DNA of 64,000 bases from Thalassotalea marina (GTDB lineage: Bacteria; Pseudomonadota; Gammaproteobacteria; Enterobacterales; Alteromonadaceae). The translations under genes and the position numbers were made by a program. The DNA lies in contig NZ_BNCK01000001.1 in assembly GCF_014656435.1 (NCBI RefSeq), positions 248,001-312,000 of the forward strand, read 5' to 3'. Position 1 is the first letter of the stretch. The number at the start of each line of letters is the position of its first letter. Under the pieces are notes generated by a model. The model saw nothing but the letters and a program-made list of their open reading frames with translations. It ran no database searches and was not told the origin of the DNA. Below are positions 1-10,055 of this stretch, in pieces.

Positions 1-123
1 CGTAAGTGCAGGCAATAGGTTGACTGGAATATTGTCTACACAATAGTAGCCTAGATCTTCCAATACTCTTAATGCAACAGTTTTTCCCGAGCCTGAACGG
101 CCACTTACTATGGTGAGTTTCAT
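1..123 (-). CDS. rapZ: RapZ, RNase adapter/nucleotide-binding protein (N-terminal part only)
   Basis: The first 41 codons are present on the minus strand and the rest lies beyond the left edge. The start reads [20 protein letters not shown], with a P-loop (GRSGSGKT), followed by [20 protein letters not shown], the signature start of the RapZ/YvcJ family. In enterobacteria RapZ binds the GlmY/GlmZ small RNAs and tunes glucosamine-6-phosphate synthase levels. The gene lies 13 bp downstream of ptsN in the same direction, as in E. coli (rpoN-hpf-ptsN-rapZ). The identification is confident. Whether GlmY/GlmZ exist here cannot be seen. Confidence 0.93.
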   Translation of the reverse strand, partial: MKLTIVSGRSGSGKTVALRVLEDLGYYCVDNIPVNLLPALT

Positions 124-136
124 TAATAATGTCCGT

Positions 137-592
137 TTAACATTCTGCTGTTTTTATTAGCTGGTAGAGTGCTTTGCTGCTATCGCAGCGGCGTGCTTGT
201 TTACAAATTTGTTTATTACTGAATATTTTAGCGATGCTTTGTAGTGTTGTTAGGTGTGCTTGACACTGATCTTCAGGTACAAACAATGCAATAAAAATGT
301 CGACAGGGCGGTTATCTATGGCATCAAAATCAATGGCTTCTTCAGTCGTCGCAACTACTACTAATGCCTTGTCTGTTGAAGTTAACTTGCCATGTGGAAT
401 TGCAATACCGTTGCCAATGCCTGTAGAACCCATTTTTTCCCGCTGAATTAAGCTTTCGAGCAGAGTATAGGTGTTAAGGTCGTCAGACATTTCTGCGGCT
501 TTACTTGATAGTATTTCAAGAATTCTTTTTTTGCTCGTAGCTTGGACTGCACATAATGTGCAGTCCTCATTTAAAATATCAGTTAACTTCAT
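137..592 (-). CDS. ptsN: PTS IIA-like nitrogen-regulatory protein EIIA-Ntr
   Basis: 151 residues, the normal family length. It is the phospho-acceptor of the nitrogen PTS (PtsP-NPr-EIIANtr), which regulates potassium transport and stress responses in the cytoplasm. The conserved phosphorylation segment [12 protein letters not shown] contains the expected active-site histidine, near residue 67. The gene lies between hpf and rapZ on the minus strand, the conserved rpoN-operon arrangement. The ATG start at 592 gives the MKLTDIL beginning found in homologues. It is probably cotranscribed with rpoN. Confidence 0.95.
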   Translation of the reverse strand: MKLTDILNEDCTLCAVQATSKKRILEILSSKAAEMSDDLNTYTLLESLIQREKMGSTGIGNGIAIPHGKLTSTDKALVVVATTEEAIDFDAIDNRPVDIFIALFVPEDQCQAHLTTLQSIAKIFSNKQICKQARRCDSSKALYQLIKTAEC

Positions 593-616
593 GGAAATGA
601 TTAAAATTTAAAGGGG

Positions 617-904
617 TTAGTGTTGAGAAATTTTGCCTTTGTATTTGAGAATTTGCTTATCAAGCTTATTCACCAAGGCATCAATAGAAGCGTACATATC
701 ACCATTTTCTGCTCGCGCATGTAATTCGGTACCATTAAGGTGAACGGTTGCCTCGGCAATTTGGTTTAGTTTTTCTACGGTGAGAACGACATAAACATTA
801 TTAATATGGTCAAAATGTCGTTCTAGCTTTGCAAACTTAGCATTTACGCTTTCGCGCATTGGTTCAGTAATTTCAACATGGTGTCCGGCAAGATTGATTT
901 GCAT
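617..904 (-). CDS. hpf: Ribosome hibernation promoting factor (short form)
   Basis: 95 residues, matching short HPF/YfiA proteins, which bind the 30S decoding region and promote 100S dimer formation in stationary phase. The MQINLAGHHVEITEPMRESV start and the YASIDALVNKLDKQILKYK segment are characteristic of the family. No long C-terminal dimerisation domain is present, so this is the gammaproteobacterial short type. It lies directly downstream of rpoN (24 bp gap) and upstream of ptsN on the same strand. Confidence 0.95.
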   Translation of the reverse strand: MQINLAGHHVEITEPMRESVNAKFAKLERHFDHINNVYVVLTVEKLNQIAEATVHLNGTELHARAENGDMYASIDALVNKLDKQILKYKGKISQH

Positions 905-928
905 AAGCTGTTATCCTTCTATTGGAAG

Positions 929-2428
929 TTAAAGTAGACTTTTACGTTGATTTGACGGTGGAATATTTAATGATTCCCGATATTTTGCAATCGTACGTCT
1001 AGCAACATTAATTCCCTGCTCGGCCAAAAGCTCAGCCATTTTACTGTCACTTAGCGGTTTCGCAGGGGTTTCAGCAGCAACTAACTTTTTAATTAAAGCG
1101 CGAATTGCTGTTGAGGAGCATTCTCCACCATTTTCAGTACTAACATGGCTGGAGAAGAAATATTTTAATTCAAAAATGCCTCGTGGTGTGTGCATGTATT
1201 TTTGTGTTGTGACCCTAGAGATGGTCGACTCATGCATATCTACTGCTTCAGCAATATCGTTTAGCACCATAGGACGCATAGCCTCAGGGCCATGTTCAAA
1301 AAAGCCTTGTTGGCGCTGTACAATGCAGTTTGAAACTTTGAGTAAAGTATCATTTCTACTTTCTAAACTTTTGATAAACCATTTAGCTTCTTGAAGATTA
1401 GAACGAATAAATTGGCTGTCAGTAGCATTCTTCATTGAACGAGCCATAGACGCATATTGTTGATTTACCGATAATTTAGGAGCTGTATCTGGGTTTAGCT
1501 CAACAACCCAGCGTCCATTGCGCTTTTCAACAGACACGTCTGGCACTATGTATTGCTCTTCACCTTGAATAACCGAGTCACCAGGACGAGGATCGAGTGA
1601 TTGGATCAGACGAATTACTTCACGTAACTGGTCTTCTTTTAAACGTGTTTTACGCATAATTTGGCGATAATCACGGTTACCAAGTAAATCGATATGCTCT
1701 GAGATGACTTTTTTACTTTCTTCTAGCCAAGGTGTGCTTTTGTCAAACTGATTTAACTGAATTAACAAACACTCAGCGATAGAGCGAGCACCAACGCCAA
1801 CTGGATCAAAGACATTGATGCGCTTTAACACCGCTTCTACTTCATCAAGCTCTACGTCTTCAATGCCAACAGACTCTAAAATGTCTTCTGTGGTTACCGT
1901 CAAATATCCCGCATCGTCAATGGCATCAATAATCGCTGTAGCAATAGCGGCATCAGTGTCAGTAAAAGGGGTTAATTGCATTTGCCAGCGCAAGTGATCT
2001 TGAATGCTGTCAGTGGTTTCGCCTTGGTAAACGAAGTCGTCAGAAGGAGCAACAGCTCCCGTATTTGAGACACCAGCACTAAAGCTATCATCCCATGTTG
2101 TATCCATATTGAGATCTTCAGGAATATCGGATTTATCCATCGCCTCGGTAGTCGAAATCTCGTCTATGGTTGGAGCAGCTTCTTCACTGCCATCTGAAAC
2201 GGTATTGTTTTGTTCATTACTGCCTGAAAAGGCTTCTTCCAATTGGTCTGGCTGATTTTCTTGAGATGAAGCTGATTCATCAACTTCAAGTAAAGGGTTG
2301 CTTTCAAGCGCTTCCTGAATTTCTTGTTGAAGGTCTAACGTCGACAATTGCAACAGCTTTATCGCTTGTTGCAATTGTGGTGTCATTGTAAGTTGTTGTC
2401 CAATACGGAGCTGCAGACTAGGGCGCAT
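929..2428 (-). CDS. rpoN: RNA polymerase sigma-54 factor
   Basis: 499 residues. Region I is at the N terminus ([18 protein letters not shown], then ESNPLLE), and an acidic variable region II spans about residues 50-130. The C-terminal RpoN box [10 protein letters not shown], near residue 480, reads the -24 element. The protein recruits core polymerase to -24/-12 promoters that need AAA+ activators. One such activator (glrR) and one well-matched sigma-54 promoter (21521-21535) occur in this same window. It follows lptB on the minus strand in the conserved lpt-rpoN-hpf-ptsN order. Confidence 0.97.
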   Translation of the reverse strand: MRPSLQLRIGQQLTMTPQLQQAIKLLQLSTLDLQQEIQEALESNPLLEVDESASSQENQPDQLEEAFSGSNEQNNTVSDGSEEAAPTIDEISTTEAMDKSDIPEDLNMDTTWDDSFSAGVSNTGAVAPSDDFVYQGETTDSIQDHLRWQMQLTPFTDTDAAIATAIIDAIDDAGYLTVTTEDILESVGIEDVELDEVEAVLKRINVFDPVGVGARSIAECLLIQLNQFDKSTPWLEESKKVISEHIDLLGNRDYRQIMRKTRLKEDQLREVIRLIQSLDPRPGDSVIQGEEQYIVPDVSVEKRNGRWVVELNPDTAPKLSVNQQYASMARSMKNATDSQFIRSNLQEAKWFIKSLESRNDTLLKVSNCIVQRQQGFFEHGPEAMRPMVLNDIAEAVDMHESTISRVTTQKYMHTPRGIFELKYFFSSHVSTENGGECSSTAIRALIKKLVAAETPAKPLSDSKMAELLAEQGINVARRTIAKYRESLNIPPSNQRKSLL

Positions 2429-2486
2429 TTATATAATTCTTATCCTTTTCCGATATAGTCATTTGCTTAGACCATTACTTTCACTA

Positions 2487-3218
2487 CTATAACGTGAATT
2501 GCTCTCCAAGGTATACATCTCTTACTTGCTGGTTGGCAAGAATTTGATCTGCATCGCCTTCGGCGATAAGTTCGCCATGACTAACAATATAGGCATGTTC
2601 ACATACATCTAATGTCTCTCGAACATTGTGATCCGTAATTAAAATACCTATCCCTTTATTTTTTAAGTGTAGAATAATTTTTTTGATATCACCTACGGAA
2701 ATCGGGTCTACACCAGCAAATGGTTCATCTAACAAAATAAATTTTGGATCGGCTGCTAACGCTCGTGCAATTTCTACACGACGGCGTTCACCACCCGATA
2801 AACTCATGCCTGTATTATCAGTTATATGACCAATATTAAATTCTTCAACTAAACTTTCTAGTTTTTCTTCACGCTGTACTGACGTTAGATCTTTTCGGGT
2901 TTCAAGTATGGCCATAATGTTTTCGTATACTGTAAGTTTACGAAAAATTGATGCTTCCTGAGGTAAATAACCAATACCCTTGCGTGCACGTTCATGCATT
3001 GGCAACAAGGTGATGTCTTCGTCATTTAAACTGATATGCCCAGCATCATTATTGACTAGGCCAACGATCATATAAAATGAAGTCGTTTTGCCTGCGCCGT
3101 TTGGCCCTAACAATCCGACAATTTGTCCGGCTTTAACCTCTAGGCCAACGTTTTTTACAACCTTACGACCTTTATAGGCCTTGGCCAAATTTGCCGCTTT
3201 TAGAATCGAAGAGTTCAT
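2487..3218 (-). CDS. lptB: LPS export ABC transporter ATPase
   Basis: 243 residues. This is the cytoplasmic ATPase of the LptB2FGC complex that extracts lipopolysaccharide from the inner membrane. Walker [10 protein letters not shown] lies near residues 38-46, the signature LSGGERRR near 140 and the Walker [10 protein letters not shown] follows. The start codon abuts the lptA stop (3219), so the two are translationally linked. The neighbours lptA and lptC complete the inner-membrane and periplasmic part of the pathway; lptF/G are not in this window. Confidence 0.97.
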   Translation of the reverse strand: MNSSILKAANLAKAYKGRKVVKNVGLEVKAGQIVGLLGPNGAGKTTSFYMIVGLVNNDAGHISLNDEDITLLPMHERARKGIGYLPQEASIFRKLTVYENIMAILETRKDLTSVQREEKLESLVEEFNIGHITDNTGMSLSGGERRRVEIARALAADPKFILLDEPFAGVDPISVGDIKKIILHLKNKGIGILITDHNVRETLDVCEHAYIVSHGELIAEGDADQILANQQVRDVYLGEQFTL

Positions 3219-3755
3219 TTAATTTTTGTCTTTTGATTTGATCTTTTCTAACTGTTTAGGTTGAATAACCGATTTGACTTGTTCATCGTCAATACTGTCT
3301 GCTAATACTTCCTCAGTTAAGAAATTATAGGTAATGACACTGCCATTCATTTTACTGCCTTCTTGACGTAACTCGGCATTACCGGAAATAACCACAATGT
3401 GCTTCTCTGGTTCGTACTTTATTTCTTCAGCTTGTAAATAAATAGGTGTGCCGTCGTCTAATGTTTGCTTAAAAGTCGCTGGTTTGCCTTTAGCAATATA
3501 GGTTTTAAATTGCGTTTTACTATCGGTAAGTACCTGTACCAGTTCGGCTTTTATTGATAAAGAGCCTTGAGTAATAGTGACGTTCTCTATGTAACTGATA
3601 ATTTTATTTTTGATATCAGCGTGGGTTCTCGAAGAGGCAATATTTACCTCTTTCTGAGCGTCTATTTTAGCGGCATTAGCGATAAAAGAGGTGCTGAAAA
3701 TAAGACCCATAGCCACGATGCTTTTACTTAGTTTGTTGATAAATCGTTTTTTCAT
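3219..3755 (-). CDS. lptA: LPS transport periplasmic protein LptA
   Basis: 178 residues with a signal peptide (basic start MKKRFINKLSK, hydrophobic core, cleavage near SFIANAAK). A single OstA/LptA domain follows (KAELVQVLTDSKTQFKTYIA, later EIKYEPEKHIVVISGNAEL). LptA forms the periplasmic beta-jellyroll bridge carrying LPS to LptD. The start overlaps the 3' end of lptC by 32 bp and the stop abuts lptB. This is the standard lptC-lptA-lptB arrangement. Confidence 0.93.
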   Translation of the reverse strand: MKKRFINKLSKSIVAMGLIFSTSFIANAAKIDAQKEVNIASSRTHADIKNKIISYIENVTITQGSLSIKAELVQVLTDSKTQFKTYIAKGKPATFKQTLDDGTPIYLQAEEIKYEPEKHIVVISGNAELRQEGSKMNGSVITYNFLTEEVLADSIDDEQVKSVIQPKQLEKIKSKDKN

Positions 3756-4299
3756 GATTAGTTAACGTTAGTTGTTTAGTGTTTAAATCCACAATAAGGC
3801 CTGAACCATAAATCACGAAGCTGTCGCCAATGATTTCAATGTTATCTTCTGAACTTATGATGTTAGTAATCAAATCTAGTTCCAAGTACTTGCCGTGGAT
3901 TTCACGAATTAAGCTAGTTTCGTCAGTAGATACCAACAATACTTTATTTTGTAATTTTACGCGATTACTGTTGTAAAGTGTGCCTTCGTTTGCACTTATT
4001 TTCCATGGCGAGACACTGTTTTTTGGGAATAAGGTATATTGAGGATATTCAAAGCGAGTTACCGAAGTACCGTTGTATAGCTTATTGTAGTGCTCCATGC
4101 GACCAGCATTAATCATATAACTTAGCTTTCCTTCGCTATCGAAGGTTTCGCTGCTAAGTGATTCCGCAATAAAATCCGGTGAAACAAGTTGATCAATATT
4201 TTCTTCGACATTCGAATTCGAATTTCGCCATTCAATGATGCCATAGCAGGTAATAGCAAACATAAAAAATAGTAACGAGAAAACATGGCTGCGGGTCAT
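3724..4299 (-). CDS. lptC: LPS export protein LptC
   Basis: 191 residues. One N-terminal membrane anchor covers about residues 6-23, followed by a periplasmic OstA-like domain (LSYMINAGRMEHY, then DLITNIISSEDNIEI), as expected of LptC, which links LptFG to LptA. It overlaps kdsC by 4 bp upstream and lptA by 32 bp downstream. Sequence conservation in this family is low, so the assignment leans on topology plus the invariable kdsC-lptC-lptA order. Confidence 0.9.
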   Translation of the reverse strand: MTRSHVFSLLFFMFAITCYGIIEWRNSNSNVEENIDQLVSPDFIAESLSSETFDSEGKLSYMINAGRMEHYNKLYNGTSVTRFEYPQYTLFPKNSVSPWKISANEGTLYNSNRVKLQNKVLLVSTDETSLIREIHGKYLELDLITNIISSEDNIEIIGDSFVIYGSGLIVDLNTKQLTLTNHEKTIYQQTK

Positions 4300-4844
4300 A
4301 CACTAGCGCCTGTTGCGTGTTGCAGTGTATTTTGACTTAGCATCATTAAATCACAGACTTCTCGAACTGCACCGAAGCCACCTGGCAAAAATGTTTGATA
4401 GTCAGCTAATTTGACTATGGCAGGGTGAGCGTCGTTTACTGCAATACTAAAACCAACGTAATCCAAACATTCATAATCAGGCATATCATCGCCAATGTAA
4501 GCAACTTGTTCTGGAGTTAACTGCAATGACTGCATAATATTTTTCAGTGCCGGTAGTTTGTTTTCTTCACCTTGCACTATGTGTTTTACGTTAAGTGCTG
4601 TCATTCTATTTTGTACGATATTAGATTGCCGGCCAGTAATTACAGCAACATCAACGCCACTTTTACCAAGAGCTTTGATACCGTAGCCATCTTTAGTATG
4701 AAAAGCTTTGAGTTCTTCGCCATCGTTACCTAAATAAATTCGTCCGTCAGAAAAGACACCATCAATATCACAGACAAAAAGTTTGATGTTTTTTGCTTTA
4801 TTAAAAACGTCTTTTGTAACCTCACCATACAAGGTAGAAATCAT
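4296..4844 (-). CDS. kdsC: 3-deoxy-D-manno-octulosonate 8-phosphate phosphatase
   Basis: 182 residues, a HAD-superfamily type C0 phosphatase. The nucleophile motif LFVCDIDGVFSDG carries Asp26 and Asp28; the later AVITGRQSNIV and AYIGDDMPDYECL are motifs II and IV. It makes free KDO for LPS inner core synthesis. It overlaps kdsD by a single base and lptC by 4 bp, so the three are probably translationally coupled. Confidence 0.96.
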   Translation of the reverse strand: MISTLYGEVTKDVFNKAKNIKLFVCDIDGVFSDGRIYLGNDGEELKAFHTKDGYGIKALGKSGVDVAVITGRQSNIVQNRMTALNVKHIVQGEENKLPALKNIMQSLQLTPEQVAYIGDDMPDYECLDYVGFSIAVNDAHPAIVKLADYQTFLPGGFGAVREVCDLMMLSQNTLQHATGASV

Positions 4845-5809
4845 TATAATACTCCAGAACGAAGTAAATCGTGCATGTTCATCGCGCCAATGGGGCGCAT
4901 GTTATCATCAATTATGATGAGGCCATTAATCTTTTTATCTTCCATGATTTTTAATGCTTCTGCCGCTAGCATATCTTGTACGGCAACACGAGGGTTTATC
5001 GTCATCACAGTAGAAATGGCGTCTTGATGAATGTCAACTTTAGAGTCTAGTACACGTCGTAAGTCACCGTCAGTAAATAAGCCGAGCAACTTTTGTTCTT
5101 TATTGACAACGGCGGTCATGCCCAAACCTTTTAACGACATTTCAACCAATGCATCTTTGATTTTGACGTTTTCATCAACAATAGGTAAACGTTCACCAGT
5201 GTGCATAATATCTTCGAGGCGAAGTAATAGTTTTTTCCCTAAACTGCCGCCTGGGTGAGAAAGTGCAAAATCATCAGCGGTAAAACCTCGAGCGTTTAAC
5301 AGGGCTACCGCTAGTGCATCCCCCATTACTAGTGTTGCTGTGGTGCTAGAGGTTGGCGCTAGTCCCAATGGGCAGGCCTCTTGTGAAACTTTTACACAAA
5401 TATGAATATCGCTAAGTTTTGCGAGTGTAGATTCCGTATTACCACTCATACCAATAAGCTTAGCGCCAATGCGCTTTATTACGGGCATTATCGCTAATAC
5501 TTCACTGGTTTCACCTGAATTTGAGATAGCTAAGACAACGTCGTTATCTGTTATCATACCAAGATCGCCGTGACTTGCTTCACCAGGGTGTACAAAAAAC
5601 GCCGGAGTACCTGTACTTGCTAACGTTGCGGCAATTTTGCCACCAATATGGCCTGATTTTCCCATGCCAATGACGATGACTCTTCCCTTTGTATCGAGCA
5701 TGGCGTGACATGCCTGCTCAAAGTTTTCGTCAATATATTGTAATAATTCATCGATAGCTTGTTTTTCAATATCGATTACTTGCTTGGCTAAGTGAGCAAA
5801 AGTTGTCAT
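4844..5809 (-). CDS. kdsD: D-arabinose 5-phosphate isomerase
   Basis: 321 residues. The N-terminal SIS (sugar isomerase) domain includes GMGKSGHIGGKIAATLASTG and HPGEASHGDLGMI, and two C-terminal CBS repeats span about residues 205-320. It converts ribulose 5-phosphate to arabinose 5-phosphate, the first committed precursor of KDO. It is followed directly by kdsC, the last step of KDO formation, and preceded by yrbG with a 7-bp gap. This is the typical yrbG-kdsD-kdsC arrangement. Confidence 0.96.
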   Translation of the reverse strand: MTTFAHLAKQVIDIEKQAIDELLQYIDENFEQACHAMLDTKGRVIVIGMGKSGHIGGKIAATLASTGTPAFFVHPGEASHGDLGMITDNDVVLAISNSGETSEVLAIMPVIKRIGAKLIGMSGNTESTLAKLSDIHICVKVSQEACPLGLAPTSSTTATLVMGDALAVALLNARGFTADDFALSHPGGSLGKKLLLRLEDIMHTGERLPIVDENVKIKDALVEMSLKGLGMTAVVNKEQKLLGLFTDGDLRRVLDSKVDIHQDAISTVMTINPRVAVQDMLAAEALKIMEDKKINGLIIIDDNMRPIGAMNMHDLLRSGVL

Positions 5810-5816
5810 ACGGCAA

Positions 5817-6800
5817 TTAGTCTTTTAGTTGGCTAAACAACAATAACTGGTAAGCAACAAATGAAACCAGTAATAAAATACCTTTGGAGCGAGTAATTTT
5901 AAAATTACCTAATCGTTTGGTAAAACATAACAAAAACAGCAATACGGTAATGCCAAGCATATAAGGAGCGTCGCGATAAGACGCTTCAGGGTCAATGTCG
6001 CCCGGAGAAATTAAACCAGCTAAAGATAACACAGCTAAAATATTAAAAATGTTAGAGCCTATAATATTACCCATGGCTAAATCATCTTCTTTCTTGATGA
6101 TACTCATGATGCTGGCTGCTAATTCAGGTAAGCTAGTACCAATGGCGATAACCGTTAATCCAATAACTAAGTCACTAATGCCAAACGATTTTGCGATAAA
6201 TACAGAAGAGTCGACTAAGTAGGTAGCACTCAGTGGCAGCAAGATAATACCAATAGTCAGCCAAGTGAAAGCCCAAGTGTTGGAGATTGCGTCAGGCACT
6301 TCTTGTTCAGCCTCTATGATCATTGCATCGTCCATAGGATTTGTTTTAGCTCGCTTTAAAGTGATCAATAACAAGGCGACGATATAAACAACAAAGCCTA
6401 TGATTAAAATGAGCCCTTCTGTGAAGCTAAAATGTTCGTCAAATAACATCCAGTATGCGATGGCTGTAACAGCCAAAATCAGCGGTAACTCTCGCTTAAT
6501 CGTAGAAGAAGAAACCGTTAGAGGGTGCATCACGGCAGTAATACCCAATACCAATGCAATATTAGTGATATTCGAGCCAATGGCGTTTCCTATCGCTGTG
6601 TCAGGATAACCTTCTAATGATGCCGTGGCGGCTATCATCATTTCGGGAGCTGATGAGCCCATGGCGACTATGGTTAATCCGATGATCATCGGTGATACAC
6701 CGAAATTACGTGCTACTGACGAAGCGCCTAAAACGAACTTGTCTGCACTCCACACTAAGGTGATCAATGAAACTAATAAAATGAATATCTGTAATAACAT
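5817..6800 (-). CDS. yrbG: Calcium/sodium antiporter, YrbG family
   Basis: 327 residues using the ATG at 6800, which has GGAG six bases upstream; a longer reading from TTG at 6812 is less likely. It has about ten membrane segments in two inverted halves. Each half carries an alpha-repeat: MGSSAPE with IGSNITNIALVLG in the first, and GTSLPE with IGSNIFNILAVL in the second. This is the K+-independent Na+/Ca2+ exchanger family. It heads the minus-strand kds-lpt-rpoN block. The physiological substrate is not proven for YrbG in general. Confidence 0.9.
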   Translation of the reverse strand: MLLQIFILLVSLITLVWSADKFVLGASSVARNFGVSPMIIGLTIVAMGSSAPEMMIAATASLEGYPDTAIGNAIGSNITNIALVLGITAVMHPLTVSSSTIKRELPLILAVTAIAYWMLFDEHFSFTEGLILIIGFVVYIVALLLITLKRAKTNPMDDAMIIEAEQEVPDAISNTWAFTWLTIGIILLPLSATYLVDSSVFIAKSFGISDLVIGLTVIAIGTSLPELAASIMSIIKKEDDLAMGNIIGSNIFNILAVLSLAGLISPGDIDPEASYRDAPYMLGITVLLFLLCFTKRLGNFKITRSKGILLLVSFVAYQLLLFSQLKD

Positions 6801-7175
6801 TAACAACTCCAACTTGAATGGGTAAATTGTCGCTGGTTGCGGCTAAAAAAAAAAGAGCTTTAACTCAAAAGAGTGTGAAAAAACGACAAAAGATCGTTGA
6901 ATTACTATTTTTTCACCAAGTTGAGGTTTAGATTTGTGACTTTTTACCGCAAATTTTGTTTATTTACATAAGATCAAGATTCAAGGATTCATCAATGGTT
7001 CAATGCAATGTTGAAATAAAATGCTGCTTGGTTTGTTCTAATAGACACTTTAAAAAATCCAAATAGGTTATTAAGTAATGCTTACACTTTTTTACGTTTG
7101 CACACGAATTCTTACTAAATATAGACAGATTAATTTGTTAATTTCAGATGAAGTATTTATTGCAGTCAGGTAGAA
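6801..7175. other. Divergent intergenic region between yrbG and mlaF
   Basis: 375 bp, AT-rich, without a convincing reading frame. It must contain promoters for both the kds/lpt block (minus) and the mla operon (plus). It includes a run of ten adenines near 6845. The only promoter-like pair I can name is at 7098-7125. Confidence 0.6.
7098..7125 (+). promoter_or_regulatory. Candidate sigma-70 promoter of mlaFEDCB
   Basis: TTGCAC at 7098-7103 and TATAGA at 7120-7125 are separated by 16 bp, 50 bp before the mlaF reading frame. The match is moderate and AT-rich DNA gives such pairs by chance. Confidence 0.35.
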
Positions 7176-8030
7176 TTGCCAGCACTTAATAAGATGGATA
7201 ATCACTCTCAAGTTCAAATAATGACAGATACTCTCGTCGATATTCAAGGTATGACTTTTAAGCGCGAAGAGCGAGTCATATACAATGATATAAGTTTGAA
7301 AATACCAAAAGGAAAAGTCACGGCCATCATGGGGCCAAGTGGTATTGGTAAAACAACTCTTTTACGCCTTATAGGTGGTCAGCTAAGGCCAGAGTCGGGT
7401 CATATATATTTTGACGGCCAAGACATTCCAGCACTTTCTCGTAGTCAACTATACAACGTACGTAAACGCATGAGTATGTTATTTCAAAGTGGTGCGTTAT
7501 TTACCGATATGAGTGTTTATGACAATGTCGCTTTTCCTATGCGCGAACATACTAATTTGTCAGAACACCTCATTGAAAAAATGGTATTAATGAAACTTGA
7601 AGCTGTCGGGCTTCGAGGTGCTAGACATCTTAAACCAAGTGAACTGTCTGGCGGGATGGCAAGACGTGCTGCACTTGCACGCGCTATAGCCCTAGATCCT
7701 GAATTAATTTTGTATGATGAGCCTTTTGCTGGGCAAGATCCTATTTCAATGGGCGTTATCGTCCGCTTGATTAAATCGTTAAACGATGCGTTAGGATTAA
7801 CATCAGTCGTTGTGTCTCATGACGTTCCAGAAGTGATGAGTATTGCTGATTACATTTATATTATCGCTGAACAAAAAATCATTGGTCACGGTACACCTGA
7901 AGAAATTCGTCAGCAAACGTCACCTTTGGTACAACAGTTTGTTAAAGGTGAATCAGATGGTCCTGTGCCATTTCATTTCAAAGCTGCTTCTTATCAACAA
8001 GAGCTTATTGGGAAGGAGTTGTCAAAGTGA
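7176..8030 (+). CDS. mlaF: Phospholipid transport ATP-binding protein MlaF
   Basis: 284 residues as read from TTG 7176, which has AGG five bases upstream; ATG 7194 or 7221 are alternatives, and homologues begin near 7221. It is an ABC ATPase with Walker [10 protein letters not shown], the unusual family signature [14 protein letters not shown] and Walker [14 protein letters not shown]. It powers the MlaFEDB complex, which moves phospholipids between the inner membrane and the periplasmic carrier MlaC to keep outer-membrane asymmetry. Its stop overlaps the mlaE start by 4 bp. Confidence 0.95.
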   Translation: MPALNKMDNHSQVQIMTDTLVDIQGMTFKREERVIYNDISLKIPKGKVTAIMGPSGIGKTTLLRLIGGQLRPESGHIYFDGQDIPALSRSQLYNVRKRMSMLFQSGALFTDMSVYDNVAFPMREHTNLSEHLIEKMVLMKLEAVGLRGARHLKPSELSGGMARRAALARAIALDPELILYDEPFAGQDPISMGVIVRLIKSLNDALGLTSVVVSHDVPEVMSIADYIYIIAEQKIIGHGTPEEIRQQTSPLVQQFVKGESDGPVPFHFKAASYQQELIGKELSK

Positions 8031-8803
8031 ACTGGATTCAAGCGCTAGGACGTAAAGTTATTGAGCGAATTGGTGCCTTAGGCCGTGCAATATTGATGCT
8101 TACTTCTGCATTAATGCATGTTCCTAACCCTAGAAAAGGCTTCCCGTTGTTGCTTGCTCAGTTGTATACCGTCGGTGTACTGTCGCTGATTATTGTGGTT
8201 GTTTCAGGTTTATTTATCGGCATGGTGTTGGCATTACAAGGCTATACTATCCTTGTTGGTTATGGAGCCGAAGCGAGCTTAGGCCCTATGGTTGCACTAT
8301 CACTATTACGTGAATTAGGCCCAGTTGTTGCTGCTTTATTATTTGCTGGTCGTGCAGGTTCTGCACTAACTGCTGAAATTGGTTTAATGAAAGCGACAGA
8401 GCAGTTGTCGAGTTTAGAAATGATGGCTGTCGATCCACTAAGAAGGGTAATAGCACCGCGCTTTTGGGCAGGCTTTATATCTTTACCGTTGTTGGCCGCA
8501 ATATTTTCAGCTGTCGGTATACTTGGCGCACATTTAGTAGGTGTTGACTGGTTAGGTGTTGATAGTGGTACGTTTTGGTCTGTCATGCAGGCGCAAGTAT
8601 CTTTTGAAAAAGACATATTGAACGGCATTATTAAAAGTGTGGTGTTTGCCTTTGTTGTTACTTGGATTGCGGTGTACAAAGGTTATGACTGTGAACCAAC
8701 ATCTGAAGGTATTAGTCGCGCGACTACGGCGACAGTTGTGCAATCTTCATTGTTAGTTTTAGGGTTAGATTTTATTTTAACAGCGTTAATGTTTACTAAA
8801 TAA
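8027..8803 (+). CDS. mlaE: Phospholipid transport permease MlaE
   Basis: 258 residues. The GTG start at 8027 overlaps the mlaF stop, with GGAAGGAG about ten bases upstream. It has five to six membrane segments and the MlaE/YrbE signature ([21 protein letters not shown] and [16 protein letters not shown]). It forms the membrane core of the Mla transporter with MlaF, MlaD and MlaB, all encoded here in order. Confidence 0.96.
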   Translation: MNWIQALGRKVIERIGALGRAILMLTSALMHVPNPRKGFPLLLAQLYTVGVLSLIIVVVSGLFIGMVLALQGYTILVGYGAEASLGPMVALSLLRELGPVVAALLFAGRAGSALTAEIGLMKATEQLSSLEMMAVDPLRRVIAPRFWAGFISLPLLAAIFSAVGILGAHLVGVDWLGVDSGTFWSVMQAQVSFEKDILNGIIKSVVFAFVVTWIAVYKGYDCEPTSEGISRATTATVVQSSLLVLGLDFILTALMFTK

Positions 8804-8862
8804 CTAAACTAAAAAGTTGTTCAGTATTGGTTAATTGTCTGAGTTTTAAATTGGTGGATGAC

Positions 8863-9333
8863 ATGGTGTCAAAAAAAGTTGAATTAATGGTTGGTTTATT
8901 TGCTGCTCTTGGTATTGCAGCGCTTTTAATGTTATCGCTAAAAGTGGCCGACAGTGGTATTTCAGGCAATGGCGAAACATATAAGCTATATGCCAAATTT
9001 GATAATATTGGTGGCTTGAAAGTACGCTCGCCAATTAAAGTCGGCGGCGTTGTTGTTGGTCGAGTAAGTGATATCAGTTTAGATCCAAAAGATTATACGC
9101 CGGTTGTGACATTAGAAATATACGCTGAGTATAAAGGTTTTTCGGAAGCAACTTCCGTTTCAATATTAACGGCAGGTTTGTTAGGTGAGCAATATATCGG
9201 CTTGTTACCTGGTTTTATGGACGAGTCTGTCGACACGTTAGAGCCAGGTGATTTTATCTTGGATACTAAACCTGCGTTAGTATTAGAAGAACTTATAGGA
9301 CAATTTTTATTTGGCCAAGGAAACGGTGATTAG
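8863..9333 (+). CDS. mlaD: Phospholipid-binding MCE protein MlaD
   Basis: 156 residues from ATG 8863, preceded by GGTGGA. An upstream in-frame start at 8827 would add 12 residues not found in homologues. One N-terminal membrane anchor precedes an MCE domain containing YAKFDNIGGLKVRSPIKVGG and the hydrophobic LLGEQYIGL pore-helix region, ending with LVLEELIGQFLFGQ. MlaD hexamers form a lipid channel on the periplasmic side of MlaE. The next gene, mlaC, encodes the soluble carrier it loads. Confidence 0.95.
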   Translation: MVSKKVELMVGLFAALGIAALLMLSLKVADSGISGNGETYKLYAKFDNIGGLKVRSPIKVGGVVVGRVSDISLDPKDYTPVVTLEIYAEYKGFSEATSVSILTAGLLGEQYIGLLPGFMDESVDTLEPGDFILDTKPALVLEELIGQFLFGQGNGD

Positions 9334-9356
9334 TGATGAAAATGGAGACAAACAAA

Positions 9357-10046
9357 ATGAAAGCATTGATAACAAAACTGCTAATTACAGGATGTTTGGC
9401 TAGCGCATCTATGGGCAGTGTTGCCAGTGATATCAGCAGCACGCAACATTTTGCACCCATGGCTGCTGGCTCTTCTGTCAAGGTTGATGAAACTAATCCA
9501 TATTCAATGATTCGCACAGTTGCTGACATTACGTTTAAACGTTTTGCCAATGAACAAGCAGAGATTAGAAAAAATCCAAACTTATTAAAAGATATTGTTC
9601 GTGAAGAATTAGTACCTTACATAAACTACAAATATGCAGCTTTTAAAGTCATTGGTGGTAGTAATTTTAGAAGTACCACAGAAGAAGAGCGTGACGAATT
9701 TGTCCCTGTATTTAGAGACTATTTGGTAACGTCTTATGCACAAGTTTTTACTTTGTATAACAATCAAAAGGTAGAATTTGAGCCAGAAAGAGATTTTGCC
9801 GATGAAAAGGTGGTAGCGGTTAGAACGACGGTTATCGAGCCCGGACGCGACCCAATTGATATATCTTTTCGCGTTAGAAAAGAGAAAAAAACGGGTGAGT
9901 GGAAAGCTTACGATATGGTTGCGGAAGGCATTAGTTTGTTAGACAGCAAACAAGCTGAATTAAGTGGTTTAATTCGACAAAAAGGATTACCACACGTTAC
10001 AGAAATGCTTCGTGAAAAAGCAAACAAAGATATCGTGTTTAAATAG
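9357..10046 (+). CDS. mlaC: Periplasmic phospholipid-binding protein MlaC
   Basis: 229 residues from ATG 9357, which has GGAG nine bases upstream and begins a clean signal peptide cleaved after about 24 residues. The frame is open back to GTG 9333, which overlaps the mlaD stop. The MlaC/Ttg2D domain shows NLLKDIVREELVPYINYKYA and later GEWKAYDMVAEGISLL, both family landmarks. It shuttles phospholipid between MlaA at the outer membrane and MlaFEDB. Confidence 0.94.
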   Translation: MKALITKLLITGCLASASMGSVASDISSTQHFAPMAAGSSVKVDETNPYSMIRTVADITFKRFANEQAEIRKNPNLLKDIVREELVPYINYKYAAFKVIGGSNFRSTTEEERDEFVPVFRDYLVTSYAQVFTLYNNQKVEFEPERDFADEKVVAVRTTVIEPGRDPIDISFRVRKEKKTGEWKAYDMVAEGISLLDSKQAELSGLIRQKGLPHVTEMLREKANKDIVFK

Positions 10047-10055
10047 GAAATTCTT

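Noticed and set aside
8260-8679. 139-codon open frame on the minus strand
   Set aside because: It is antisense within mlaE and a by-product of its codon usage.
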